Source of the DNA: an uncultured Clostridium sp.
GTDB taxonomy: Bacteria > Bacillota > Clostridia > TANB77 > CAG-508
Direction of reading: 5' to 3'
NCBI GenBank assembly: GCA_948473335.1
Contig: CAOKXF010000005.1
Coordinates: forward strand, 62,001 to 126,000
Length of the DNA stretch: 64,000 nt
The notes beneath the pieces were generated by a model. It was not told the origin of the DNA and did not search any database. It saw only the letters and a list, made by a program, of their open reading frames with translations. The position numbers and the translations under genes were made by a program. Positions 1 through 9,455 of the stretch are shown in pieces; positions within the stretch are counted from its first letter, which is position 1; each line of letters starts with the position of its first letter.

Positions 1-127
1 CCTCTTTTTATTGTAGGTTTGAACCCTTTGTGTAAATCTTATTATAAATATGTCTTATTTATTTTTATGCTTTTGTTTGGATTTTATCATTATTTTGTTT
101 TTTTTACAATAATTTTTATTAAATCTA

Positions 128-156
128 TTTAACTTTTCACATTTTTATAGTATAAT
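128..156 (+). promoter_or_regulatory. Promoter of the NfeD/SPFH operon
   Basis: A TATAAT box (151-156) follows TTTAAC (128-133) after 17 bp, and AGGAGG (173-178) precedes the first ATG. The -35 is poor. Bases 1-127 hold no gene that I can see; the first bases may be the tail of an upstream unit. Confidence 0.5.
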
Positions 157-185
157 ATAAATGTAGTTTTTTAGGAGGTGTAACT

Positions 186-626
186 ATGTGGCAAATTTGG
201 TTAATACTAGCAGGAGTATTTTTAATTATTGAAATTGCAACAACAGGTTTTTTAGTATTCTGGTTATCAATTGGTAGTTTAGTATCTATGGTTGTAAGTT
301 TTTTCATTCCATCAATAGAATTTCAAACAGCTGTATTTGTAGTAGCTTCAACAATACTTATCTTTGCAACTAGACCATTTGCAAACAAATTTGATACTAA
401 AAAAGTTGTCCCTACAAATGTATATACACTAAATGGTAAAAAAGCTATTGTTGTAGAAGAAATAAATACTACAGATGGAAAAGGTTTAGTAAAAGTTAAT
501 GGTGAAACTTGGTCAGCTTTTTGCGATGAAGATACAACTATTTCAAAAGGTTCAGAAGTTGAAATCATTAAAATTGAAGGAGTTAAAGCATATGTAAAAC
601 CTTTAACAGTTACTTCAGATAAATAA
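186..626 (+). CDS. NfeD-like membrane protein
   Basis: This 146-residue protein has three hydrophobic segments (about residues 4-22, 26-45 and 50-65) followed by a soluble beta-rich tail (about 80-146) that fits the OB-fold of short NfeD proteins. NfeD proteins work next to SPFH/stomatin proteins in membrane quality control and lipid microdomains, and the next gene is an SPFH protein. That pairing supports the call more than any single motif. The start has AGGAGG 7 bases upstream. The exact biochemical role of short NfeD proteins is not settled. Confidence 0.85.
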   Translation: MWQIWLILAGVFLIIEIATTGFLVFWLSIGSLVSMVVSFFIPSIEFQTAVFVVASTILIFATRPFANKFDTKKVVPTNVYTLNGKKAIVVEEINTTDGKGLVKVNGETWSAFCDEDTTISKGSEVEIIKIEGVKAYVKPLTVTSDK

Positions 627-686
627 TTTAGATATTAATATTTTAATTATTAATATAGATACATATTTTTAAGGAGGTTTTTTAAA

Positions 687-1586
687 ATGTGGTTTTTAAT
701 TATAGTTCTAATCATAGTATTAGTTATCGCATTTAAATCAATTAAAGTTGTTAAACAAGCTGAGGTATATATAATCGAAAGATTAGGTAAATTCCATAAA
801 GTAGCTGACGCTGGTCTTACAATTATAGTTCCTTTTATGGACCATGTAAGAAGCGTTGTAAGCTTAAAACAACAAACTATGGATATTCCACCTCAAGGAG
901 TTATTACGAAAGATAATGTTACAATTACAATAGACACTGTTGTTTTCTATCAAATAACAGATCCAGCAAAGGCTGTATATGAAATTCAAAGTCTAAAGAA
1001 AGGTATTGAATATCTAGCTATCACTACAATACGTGATATTGTTGGTAAAATGGACTTAGATGAAACTTTCAGTTCAAGAGATAATATAAATCAACAATTA
1101 AGAGTTATATTAGATGAGGCTACTGATAGATGGGGATGTAAAATTGATAGAGTTGAAATAAAAGATATCAACCCACCTGCAGACATCAGAGACGCAATGG
1201 AAAAACAAATGAATGCAGAAAGAAATAAAAGAGCATTAATACTAGAAGCTGAAGCTCAAAGACAATCTGCTATTACTATTGCAGAAGGTAAAAAGGAAGC
1301 TGCTATCTTAGAGGCTGAAGCTGATAAAGAAGCTGCTGTAAGAAGAGCTGCCGGAGAGGCTCAAGCTATTAAAGAAGTTGCTGAAGCTAAAGCTAAAGAA
1401 ATTTCTATGGTTTATGATGCTATGAAAAATGCAAATCCAGATGAAAGACTAGTTCAATTAAAATCTTTAGAAGCTCTACAAGAAGTTGCAAAAGGTAATG
1501 CTAACAAAGTATTTATTCCTTTTGAAGCAACTAGTGCTTTAAGTAGCTTAGGTGCTATTAAAGAAATTATGAAAGATAATAAATAG
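687..1586 (+). CDS. SPFH/Band 7 (stomatin-like) membrane protein
   Basis: This 299-residue protein has one N-terminal hydrophobic segment (about 1-16), an SPFH/prohibitin domain (about 20-190) and a long Ala/Glu/Lys-rich helical region (about 190-245) expected to form a coiled coil for oligomerisation. Paraslipin and QmcA proteins have this order. Members form large ring-like assemblies on the membrane and scaffold protease or lipid domains. It lies 60 bp after the NfeD gene, has its own AAGGAGG site, and is followed by a terminator, so the two form a bicistronic unit. Confidence 0.92.
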   Translation: MWFLIIVLIIVLVIAFKSIKVVKQAEVYIIERLGKFHKVADAGLTIIVPFMDHVRSVVSLKQQTMDIPPQGVITKDNVTITIDTVVFYQITDPAKAVYEIQSLKKGIEYLAITTIRDIVGKMDLDETFSSRDNINQQLRVILDEATDRWGCKIDRVEIKDINPPADIRDAMEKQMNAERNKRALILEAEAQRQSAITIAEGKKEAAILEAEADKEAAVRRAAGEAQAIKEVAEAKAKEISMVYDAMKNANPDERLVQLKSLEALQEVAKGNANKVFIPFEATSALSSLGAIKEIMKDNK

Positions 1587-1595
1587 TAATATTTT

Positions 1596-1614
1596 AGAGG
1601 GACCTGTTCCCTCT
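1596..1614 (+). terminator. Terminator after the SPFH gene
   Basis: A perfect 7-bp stem, AGAGGGA/TCCCTCT with a 5-base loop, is followed by TTACTTTT. It closes the NfeD-SPFH operon. Confidence 0.8.
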
Positions 1615-1670
1615 TTACTTTTGCCATTTTTATGATATAATATGAAAAAACATGATAAGGAGGTATGCAT

Positions 1671-2201
1671 ATGTCAGATTTAGATAGCAATACACTTGCT
1701 GAAAATAAAGTTTTGATTTTATATATGCTTAATAAGATAAATGCAGATATAACAGAAGCCAATCTCTTCAGCATCATTACTGCAATTAATGACCTTAATT
1801 ATTTCTATTTTGGACAAATATTTAACGATTTAGTTGAGACTAAACTAGTTGCTTCATACACTAAAGATAAAGACACAGTTTTTAAAATAACAACTGAAGG
1901 AAAAAACGCATTATTCCTTACAAAAGATTTATTACCAGGAATTATAAAACTAAAAGCAGATAATTTATATAAAGAAAAATTAAATACAATAGCTGAAGAA
2001 TCATCTATTGTAGCTGAATACATTCCCAAAAATGAAACTGATTATACCATAAAGTGTAAAATTATTGAAAACAATGAAACAATTTTTGAAGTTAGTACTT
2101 TCGCTGGTTCTCGTGATAATGCAAAAAAAATAGTTGACAATTGGAATCAAAATGCTCATACTATTTTTCCAAAAATTTTAGATTTATTATTACAAAGTTA
2201 A
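1671..2201 (+). CDS. DUF4364 family protein (predicted transcriptional regulator)
   Basis: The product is 176 residues. Its first 90 residues are helical with a winged-helix look, ending in a Thr-Glu-Gly-Lys turn typical of the wing region of PadR/MarR-like folds; the C-terminal half is beta-rich. This matches the clostridial DUF4364 family, whose function is unknown. I chose ATG 1671 because AAGGAGG ends at 1663; the ATG at 1665 is too close to the ribosome site. A TATAAT lies near 1635. It is probably transcribed alone. Confidence 0.8.
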   Translation: MSDLDSNTLAENKVLILYMLNKINADITEANLFSIITAINDLNYFYFGQIFNDLVETKLVASYTKDKDTVFKITTEGKNALFLTKDLLPGIIKLKADNLYKEKLNTIAEESSIVAEYIPKNETDYTIKCKIIENNETIFEVSTFAGSRDNAKKIVDNWNQNAHTIFPKILDLLLQS

Positions 2202-2352
2202 TTTATAATGTGTATCTTTTGGGTTTATAAAAATTACATTAATTTTACTAATATCCAATTTGTTACACATTTTTCACATTTTTTTCACAGAAATGGTGTA
2301 TCATATATATGAAAAATAAATCTTATTTTTTCTTATTTTAGGAGGTTTTTAT

Positions 2353-3585
2353 ATGGAAGAAAATAAATTCGAAGTAGTTTCAGCAAACAATTTTAATGAT
2401 AACTCTTCAAAGAAATCACATGTGAACTTTACAAAAAGTATATTATTACCATTTTTTAGTGGTATTGTTGGTTCTACATTAATAATAGGAATATGCTTCG
2501 GCACACCATCTATAAAAAATAAATTATTTAATAATCAAGTATCATCTTCACAAAATCCAACATCTTCAGCTACTAGTAGTTTAGTTAATTCAGAAACTAC
2601 AAAACAAGTTTCATTAGCTAATTATTCAGATACTGCAATTGCTGTTGCAAAGAAAATATTGCCTTCAATTGTTGGAATTAAAATAGAATATACTGTATCA
2701 TCACCTTTCTCTTATTTTGGTGGCGGTAGCTCTACTTCTACTGCTTCTGGCTCAGGAATTATCATAAGTTCAGATGGTTATATTGTTACAAATAACCATG
2801 TCGTTGATGCTTCCTCAAGTTCTTATTATAATGTATCAGAAGCAAAAAATGTTAAAGTAAAATTATATGATGATGAAACTGTTTATGATGCTAAAATAGT
2901 AGGAAAAGATGCTAAAACTGATTTAGCTGTATTAAAAATAGATGCACAAAATTTACAACCTGCAGAATTTGCAAATTCTAGTGAAGTACAAATTGGTGAA
3001 TTCGTTATGGCTGTTGGAAATCCTCTTGGATTAGAAAATAGCATTACTGATGGTATTATAAGTGCTATTAATAGAGAAGTTTCTAGCAGTGATGGAACAG
3101 TTTATACTTGTATTCAAACAAATGCTGCAATTAACTCTGGTAATAGTGGTGGTGCATTAGTTAATAGTGAAGGTAAAGTTATTGGAATTAATACTCTAAA
3201 ACTTTCTGGTTCTGATATTGAGGGAATTGGTTTCGCTATTCCTATTAACTCTACATTAGATATAATCGATGAACTAATTGATCATAACAAAGTTTTAAGA
3301 CCTTATATTGGTATTGCTACTATTGATTTAGATGAATCAACTGCTAAAAAGAATAATCTAGTTGTTGGTGTTTATATCAAATCTATCGAAAACTTTTCAG
3401 CTGCTGAAAAATCTGGATTAAAAGTTGGAGATGTTATTATAAAAGCTAATGGCAATTCTATTTCAACATTTGATGAACTTGAAAAAGCTAAGAATTCACT
3501 TAAAATTGGAGATGAACTTACTTTAACAGTTAATAGAAATGGTTCTGAAATTGATATAAAAGTTATTCTTCAAGAGGCACCTTAA
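2353..3585 (+). CDS. HtrA/DegP-like serine protease with C-terminal PDZ domain
   Basis: This 410-residue protein is a membrane-anchored S1C protease. A transmembrane helix spans about residues 29-50, followed by a Ser/Thr-rich linker. The trypsin-like domain carries the full triad: His149 (TNNHVVD), Asp190 (KTDLAVL) and Ser265 (NSGNSGG). One PDZ domain occupies about 315-405. Clostridial HtrA proteins degrade or refold misfolded proteins outside the membrane. A second HtrA (51636-52766) lies in the same window. The start has TAGGAGG 7 bases upstream. Two hairpins follow the gene. Confidence 0.95.
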   Translation: MEENKFEVVSANNFNDNSSKKSHVNFTKSILLPFFSGIVGSTLIIGICFGTPSIKNKLFNNQVSSSQNPTSSATSSLVNSETTKQVSLANYSDTAIAVAKKILPSIVGIKIEYTVSSPFSYFGGGSSTSTASGSGIIISSDGYIVTNNHVVDASSSSYYNVSEAKNVKVKLYDDETVYDAKIVGKDAKTDLAVLKIDAQNLQPAEFANSSEVQIGEFVMAVGNPLGLENSITDGIISAINREVSSSDGTVYTCIQTNAAINSGNSGGALVNSEGKVIGINTLKLSGSDIEGIGFAIPINSTLDIIDELIDHNKVLRPYIGIATIDLDESTAKKNNLVVGVYIKSIENFSAAEKSGLKVGDVIIKANGNSISTFDELEKAKNSLKIGDELTLTVNRNGSEIDIKVILQEAP

Positions 3586-3604
3586 TTATATATTTAAAAA
3601 GTTA

Positions 3605-3767
3605 AAATCAATATGAAAATTATTAACTCAATTTTCATATTGATTTCACAATTTGGACAAATTTCTCTTGTATAATTTCTTTATAATCAGTTAGAGCTAT
3701 ACTGATTAAGAAATAAAAACATCCCCTTTTATTTTCAAAAGAACTCCATCAAGAGTTCTTTTTTATT
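3605..3767 (+). terminator. Two hairpins after htrA, with a possible small RNA between them
   Basis: A perfect 17-bp stem (3605-3621 with 3630-3646) lies just after the stop. A second hairpin, AAGAACTC/GAGTTCTT (3739-3746 with 3753-3760), is followed by TTTTATT and is a textbook terminator. Between them is a TATAAT (3671-3676) and a small inverted repeat, ATCAGT/ACTGAT. The second terminator may end an independent short transcript, but no good -35 is visible. Confidence 0.6.
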
Positions 3768-3819
3768 GTTAATTTTATAGATAAAAATTGATATTATTTA
3801 TCATATTGTTATTGTTTAT

Positions 3820-4686
3820 TTAAAAAATCACCAAATCCAGCTCACTAGTAAAATTCTGATTACCATAAGGATAGATTAAATATAAATGACCATTCTCCCC
3901 TATAAAAAATTCTGTAGTATTTTGTATTCTATATAAAGCACTTTTATAATCTCTATCAAAAATATTATATCCTAGTTTTTTCAATTCCTCAACATTCTCT
4001 TGTGACTTCCTTATTTTTTCTCTAATTTTACTTTCAGCATAGCTATTTGATATACCTTTTATCTCTAGTAAATTATCAATAGTTGCCACTTTATTCTTCT
4101 CCAAATTATAATTATATGTCTGAATAATAATTCTTTGAGCACTATTATTTTCTTTTAGAGTCGACCTAATAACTAAAGATAATATATTATCATTTATATA
4201 TGCGGTATATTCAACTGTATAAATAGTATTATTATCATAATCTTCTTCTATAATATCTAACGCCTTCTGTCTAAAAATAGACAAAATCTGATTATTATAT
4301 TTTTGTATAGTTGGAGATTTTATGTTTATATATGGTATATTTACATTAAAAGTATATTTATTAGTTTCTTTATCAGTATTTACATATTCACTACCAATTA
4401 TATCTTCATTTTCATTAATTCTCTCAACTTTTGATAAGTCAAAATCACTATTTTTATTTATATTATTTTTAAATAATTGTGAAAAACCATTTTCTAATTC
4501 AATATATTGTTCATCTGGTAGTTCCACATACTTATTATTAACTTCACTACCTATTTCATTTTTTCTAAATACTTGTATATAAGCTCCTACTAATATAGCA
4601 ATTGCACATATTGTTAAAACTACTATATATATAATTTTTCTTTTTAAACTTATTTTCTTTGCGTTATCATCTAAAACTACATTCAT
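3820..4686 (-). CDS. Membrane-anchored protein, RsiV/DUF3298-like extracellular region
   Basis: This 288-residue protein has a basic N-terminus, one transmembrane helix (about 17-37), and a large Asn/Glu/Tyr-rich outer domain. The domain holds a segment resembling the DUF4163/DUF3298 fold of RsiV-type anti-sigma factors and PdaC (paired strands around NVNIPYINI, and a closing strand near LYLIYPYGN). No cytoplasmic anti-sigma domain and no neighbouring sigma factor gene are seen, so a sensor or lysozyme-binding role is only a guess. The start has AAGGAAGG upstream. It is downstream of the hydrolase and relA genes on the same strand. Confidence 0.55.
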   Translation of the reverse strand: MNVVLDDNAKKISLKRKIIYIVVLTICAIAILVGAYIQVFRKNEIGSEVNNKYVELPDEQYIELENGFSQLFKNNINKNSDFDLSKVERINENEDIIGSEYVNTDKETNKYTFNVNIPYINIKSPTIQKYNNQILSIFRQKALDIIEEDYDNNTIYTVEYTAYINDNILSLVIRSTLKENNSAQRIIIQTYNYNLEKNKVATIDNLLEIKGISNSYAESKIREKIRKSQENVEELKKLGYNIFDRDYKSALYRIQNTTEFFIGENGHLYLIYPYGNQNFTSELDLVIF

Positions 4687-4769
4687 ACTTTACCTTCCTT
4701 ATTTAATTTATATCTATTGCTTATAAATACATTTTTAGCTTTTTTCAATATCCCTCATTTATTAATAAT

Positions 4770-5418
4770 TTAAATTTTACGTGGTTTTAGCTCTAAATAT
4801 ATTGGTTTTTCTAATTCAATCATTGTACTTTTTCCATGCCCTGGATAAACAATAGTATCATCTGGTAATATCATTAATTTATCTGTAATTGAATTTATTA
4901 TCTCTTCAAAATTTGATGTAGGTAAATCTGTTCTTCCCCATGTTCCTCTAAATAATGTATCTCCTGAAAATAACATGTTCTCTGTTTCACAATACAAACA
5001 TGTTCCGCCAATAGTATGTCCTGGAGTATGTATGACCTTAAATTGTAAACTTCCAATATGTAAAACATCTCTATCATCAACTCTTGCATTATCCTCTATT
5101 TCTATTGGTTTTATTCCCATATATTGTGTAAGACTTATGCTATTATCATTTAAACCGTGGAGCATCATATCTACTTATTAATACTTTTCCTCCCATTTTA
5201 TCATGCAATTCATTTACACCACCAGTATGGTCTCCATGGCAATGTGTCAGATATATATATTTTAACTTAGCTTTTAGTATCTCTAACATTTCTATTATTT
5301 TATCTACATCTCCTGCTGGATCAACAACCATTGCTTCATGTGTTTCTTCTTCAAATACTATATAACAATTAGTTGGTTCTCCTATCCAAGTATTAATCTT
5401 TAGTTCTTTTAATATCAT
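4770..5418 (-). CDS. Metallo-beta-lactamase-fold hydrolase (glyoxalase II-like), frameshifted
   Basis: Two overlapping reading frames make one enzyme: an N-terminal part (5146-5418) with the zinc motif THCHGDH and a C-terminal part (4770-5168) with TPGHT, the SGDTLF metal-bridging Asp and a final PGHG. Joined they give about 215 residues, the normal size for the single-domain glyoxalase II-like family that often sits beside relA in Clostridia. The break is one extra base at 5157: removing it turns CCACGGT (read on the minus strand) into CCAGGT and restores a smooth Ala-Pro-Gly-Leu-Asn junction. All metal ligands are intact, so a sequencing indel is as likely as real loss. Confidence 0.85.
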
Positions 5419-5473
5419 TTCTTTTCACCTCATATTTTGCTTTACTTTAAACATATCATATGATATTTCATTT

Positions 5474-7675
5474 TTACTTCTTCCTATTAACTTCGTAAAC
5501 ACTATCAATTTTTCTTAATGCCTTTATTATTTTATTTAATTCATCTAAACTTTCTACTTCAATTGTAACTTCTGTAATTGCAATTCTTTCTTTATTAGAA
5601 CGTGAATTGACTCCTACTAATTTTGCTTTTGTTTCTCCTATTTTCTGAATAATATCTGCAAGTAATCCTGATCTATCATTTGCATAAATTTCAATATCTG
5701 CACTATAAGATACCTTTTCTTCATTGTACCATTCTACATCAATTATTCTATTTTCTTCTTTGAATAAATCTGGTATATTTACACAGTCTCTTCTATGAAC
5801 AGAAACTCCCCTACCTTTAGTTATATATCCTATTATATCATCTCCTGGAAGTGGATTACAACATTTTGATAATTTTACCAAACAATTATCTATTCCTTTT
5901 ACTACAATTCCAGAACTTGATGGTTTTACTTTTTGCATCTTTGCTTTTGATAATTGCTCTATTTTTTCTTCTATATTTTCCTCATTATGTTCTTTTCTGT
6001 ATTCAATTAACATTCTTGCTATTATTTTAACTGGTGAAATTGCTCCAAATCCAACTGCTGCATACATTTCCTCTAAGTCTTTATATTTATATCTTTCTAG
6101 CATTGGATTAATATATTCATGTTTGAATATATCACTATATCCTACACCTATTCTTTTTAACTCTTTATCTATTAAGTCCTTACCTTTTTCTATATTTTCT
6201 GATTTTTGTTCTTTTTTAAACCATGCATTTATTTTGTTCTTTGCCTGCGTACTTTTTACAAATTTTAACCAATCTCTACTTGGTCCTTTTGAATTCTCTG
6301 ATGTTATTATTTCTATAATGTCTCCACTTTTTATTGGAGTGATTATTGGTACCATTTTGCTATTTATTTTGCAACCTGTCATATGATGACCTATTTCTGC
6401 ATGTATATTGTATGCAAAATCTATTGGTGTTGCCCCCATTGGTAATACTTTTATTGCTCCTTTTGGTGTAAACACATATACTTCATCTTCAAATAATTCT
6501 GTTCTTAGAGTTTCTAAAAATTCTTGTGGATCTTGCATTTCTTGTTGCCATTCTAATGTTTCTCTAAGCCATGATAATTTGTCTTCTCCTACACTTACTA
6601 CTTGTTTTCCTTTTCCTAAATAATTTGCCTCTTTATAAGCCCAGTGTGCTGCGATACCATATTCTGCTATTCTATGCATATCCCATGTACGAATTTGTAC
6701 CTCAAACGGAGTTCCTTTTTCTCCTAATAATGTTGTATGTATTGATTGGTACATGTTTGGTTTTGGTACTGCTATGTAATCTTTAAATCTTCCTGGCATT
6801 GGACTATATAACTCATGTACTACTCCTAATGCTGCATAACAATCTTTTACAGAATTTACTAATATTCTTAATGCAAATAAATCATATATTTCATCTAAAC
6901 TTTTTTGATCTCTTATCATTTTTCTATATATACTATATAAGTGCTTTGCTCTCCCTGTAACTTCCGCTTCTATTTTTTGTCTTTTTAATTCTATCTTGAT
7001 GTCCATCATTATTTTATCAATAAATTTTAGTCTCTCTTCTCTTTTTCTATCTATCCCTTTTACTAACTCTTCATATTCTTCTGGATGTAAATATTTAAAT
7101 CCTAAATCTTCTAGCTCCCATTTTAATGAATATAGTCCTAATCTATTTGCTAATGGTGCATATAGTTCCATTGTTTCTCTTGCATTTGCTAATTGTCTAT
7201 CCCTTTTTAAGTATTTTAATGTTCTCATATTATGTAATCTATCCGCTAATTTTATAATAATTACTCTTATGTCTTTTCCCATTGCAAGAAACATCTTTCT
7301 ATAATCTTCTACTTGTTGTTCCTGTATTGTTTCAAATTGCATTGTACTTAATTTAGTCACTCCTGATACTAGTTCTGCTATCTCTGTTCCAAATTCTCTT
7401 ATTAAATCTTCATTTGTTGCTTCTGTATCTTCTACTACATCATGTAAAAGTGCAGCACAAAGAGTAGCTTCATCTAGTCCTATTTCTGCTAAGATATACG
7501 CTACATTTAGAGGGTGAATTATATACAATTCACCTGATTTTCTCCTTTGGTCACCATGTTTTTGTGCTGCATATTCATATACTTTCATTATTAATTTACT
7601 ATCTACTCTTCTTATTTTTTCTTTCTTTTTATTTATAACATCTTGTATTGTTATTTCTTTTTTTTCTTCTTCCAA
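5474..7675 (-). CDS. relA: Bifunctional (p)ppGpp synthetase/hydrolase RelA/SpoT
   Basis: This Rel enzyme of the stringent response makes and degrades (p)ppGpp. In order it has the HD hydrolase domain (His78-Asp79 within LLHDVVED), the synthetase domain (about 220-340, including the GRFKDYIA and PNMYQSIHTT motifs), a TGS domain (about 385-450), a Cys-containing zinc-finger region (KCCNPLPGD) and a C-terminal ACT domain. Both activities appear intact. I placed the start at TTG 7675, because GAGAGG lies 10 bases before it; an upstream TTG at 7726 lacks a good site. It lies directly downstream of recJ. Confidence 0.95.
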   Translation of the reverse strand: MEEEKKEITIQDVINKKKEKIRRVDSKLIMKVYEYAAQKHGDQRRKSGELYIIHPLNVAYILAEIGLDEATLCAALLHDVVEDTEATNEDLIREFGTEIAELVSGVTKLSTMQFETIQEQQVEDYRKMFLAMGKDIRVIIIKLADRLHNMRTLKYLKRDRQLANARETMELYAPLANRLGLYSLKWELEDLGFKYLHPEEYEELVKGIDRKREERLKFIDKIMMDIKIELKRQKIEAEVTGRAKHLYSIYRKMIRDQKSLDEIYDLFALRILVNSVKDCYAALGVVHELYSPMPGRFKDYIAVPKPNMYQSIHTTLLGEKGTPFEVQIRTWDMHRIAEYGIAAHWAYKEANYLGKGKQVVSVGEDKLSWLRETLEWQQEMQDPQEFLETLRTELFEDEVYVFTPKGAIKVLPMGATPIDFAYNIHAEIGHHMTGCKINSKMVPIITPIKSGDIIEIITSENSKGPSRDWLKFVKSTQAKNKINAWFKKEQKSENIEKGKDLIDKELKRIGVGYSDIFKHEYINPMLERYKYKDLEEMYAAVGFGAISPVKIIARMLIEYRKEHNEENIEEKIEQLSKAKMQKVKPSSSGIVVKGIDNCLVKLSKCCNPLPGDDIIGYITKGRGVSVHRRDCVNIPDLFKEENRIIDVEWYNEEKVSYSADIEIYANDRSGLLADIIQKIGETKAKLVGVNSRSNKERIAITEVTIEVESLDELNKIIKALRKIDSVYEVNRKK

Positions 7676-7743
7676 TCTTACATCGCCTCTCTTTTTTATT
7701 GTATAGAAAACATTTTTGCAACACAAAGTAACAATAGTTCCCG

Positions 7744-9432
7744 TTATACTGATTTCATTATATCTTTTACTACTATTTGTAAACTATCTTCTCCATTAAA
7801 TGTATTTATTTCTAATGTTCCAACAATATCTACTTTATCCCCTATATAATAGTCTTCAACTACTTGCCCCATATTAAAACCTATTGCCCCAATAATGTTA
7901 TTAGCATCCTTTTTTAAAGTTAATTTAATATGCTTTCCTTCTGATAATGCTCTAATTGAATCTATTTTTAAATTTTTAAATACAAATAAAGGTGTTTTAT
8001 TCTCCTCACCAAATGGTTCCATTTCTTTTAAACTTTCTACTATTTCTTTGCTTATTTCATTTATATCTATTTGTGCATCTATTTTCAATATTGGTATAAT
8101 CTTATCTATTTTTTGTTCTTTTGCAATTTCTTCAACTTGTTGTTTTAAACTTTCATATTGCTCTTTTCTCACTGTTAATCCCACTGCCATAGCATGTCCA
8201 CCAAATTTATATAAGTTCTTACTACATTTTTGCAGTGCATCGTGTAAGTCAAATCCTGGTATACTCCTTCCTGAACCCTTTCCTTCTTCTCCTTCAAAGC
8301 ATAATAAAATACTTGGTTTAAAATATATTTCAGTTATTTTTGATGATACTATCCCTATTACGCCATGGTGCCAATCTTCTCCATCAATTATCATTATACT
8401 ATTTTTTTCTAAGTCATTTTGTTTTATTTTTTCTAGTGCTTCTAAAAATATCTTTTTCTCTTTCTCTTGCCTTTGTTTATTGTATTCATTTAAACTCTGT
8501 GCTAATTGATTTACCTCATCTATATTTTTTGATAAAAATAATTTTAGTGCTTCTTCCTGATGTCCCATTCTTCCACAAGCATTTATTCGTGGTGCTACTC
8601 CAAACGATATTGTGCTTGAATCTATCTTATTATATCCTGATAGCATTAATATTGTTCTTAATCCTATATTTTTCGTTTGTTGCAATAGTTTTAATCCTAA
8701 TTTTACTATAACTCTGTTTTCGTCAACTAATGGAACTATATCTGATATTGTCCCTATGCATACAATATCTAAATATTTTAGGTGTTCTTTTTCATCAATC
8801 TTTAGTCGTTCTGATATTGCTTGTATTAATTTAAATACTACTCCTACTCCAGCTAAATTTCTGTATGGATATTCATTATCTTTTCTCTTTGCATCTACTA
8901 CTGCTATTGCATCTGGAATCTGTTCTCCTGTTTCGTGATGATCTGTTATAATCACTTCCAATCCTAATTCATTTGCATATTTTACTTCTTCAACTGCTGA
9001 TATTCCACAGTCTACTGTTATCATTAGATTATAGTTTTGTTTTGCTATTTTTTCAACTGCTGGTTTATTCAATCCATAACCTTCTTCTAATCTATTTGGT
9101 ATATAATAGTCTACAGTTAGACCTCTTTCTTCTAAATAACTTTTTAATACTGTTACACTAGTTATTCCATCCACATCATAATCCCCATATATTATTACCT
9201 TTTGTTTTTTATCTATTGCTTCTATTATTCTTTCTACCGCTTTTTTCATATCTGGCATTAAATATGGATTATAGAAATCTTGTCTAGTTGGTTTTAAAAA
9301 TATCCTTATTTGCTCTTCCTCTGTAATTCCTCTGTTTGCTAAAACCGTTGCTAATAACCTGTTGATTCCTTTTTCTTCTATCTTTTTTATCTTTTGCTCA
9401 TCTGCTTTATATATTTCCCATTTTTTATTCAT
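7744..9432 (-). CDS. recJ: Single-stranded-DNA-specific exonuclease RecJ
   Basis: The 562-residue protein is RecJ, the 5'-to-3' ssDNA exonuclease of recombination and mismatch repair. The DHH domain carries DYDVDG (about residues 82-87) and TDHHETG (about 164-170); the DHHA1 domain has the GGHAMAVG motif (about 404-411), and an OB-like domain ends the protein (about 450-562). It is the length usual in Clostridia. It is followed after about 70 bp by relA, a common clostridial order. Confidence 0.96.
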   Translation of the reverse strand: MNKKWEIYKADEQKIKKIEEKGINRLLATVLANRGITEEEQIRIFLKPTRQDFYNPYLMPDMKKAVERIIEAIDKKQKVIIYGDYDVDGITSVTVLKSYLEERGLTVDYYIPNRLEEGYGLNKPAVEKIAKQNYNLMITVDCGISAVEEVKYANELGLEVIITDHHETGEQIPDAIAVVDAKRKDNEYPYRNLAGVGVVFKLIQAISERLKIDEKEHLKYLDIVCIGTISDIVPLVDENRVIVKLGLKLLQQTKNIGLRTILMLSGYNKIDSSTISFGVAPRINACGRMGHQEEALKLFLSKNIDEVNQLAQSLNEYNKQRQEKEKKIFLEALEKIKQNDLEKNSIMIIDGEDWHHGVIGIVSSKITEIYFKPSILLCFEGEEGKGSGRSIPGFDLHDALQKCSKNLYKFGGHAMAVGLTVRKEQYESLKQQVEEIAKEQKIDKIIPILKIDAQIDINEISKEIVESLKEMEPFGEENKTPLFVFKNLKIDSIRALSEGKHIKLTLKKDANNIIGAIGFNMGQVVEDYYIGDKVDIVGTLEINTFNGEDSLQIVVKDIMKSV

Positions 9433-9455
9433 TGTCTTTTAGTTATTCCTCTTTT

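Noticed and set aside
323..568. Antisense open frame inside the NfeD gene, and many similar Leu/Phe/Ile-rich frames on the strand opposite real genes
   Set aside because: They are shadow frames caused by the A+T-rich code of the true genes; they lack ribosome sites and have implausible composition.
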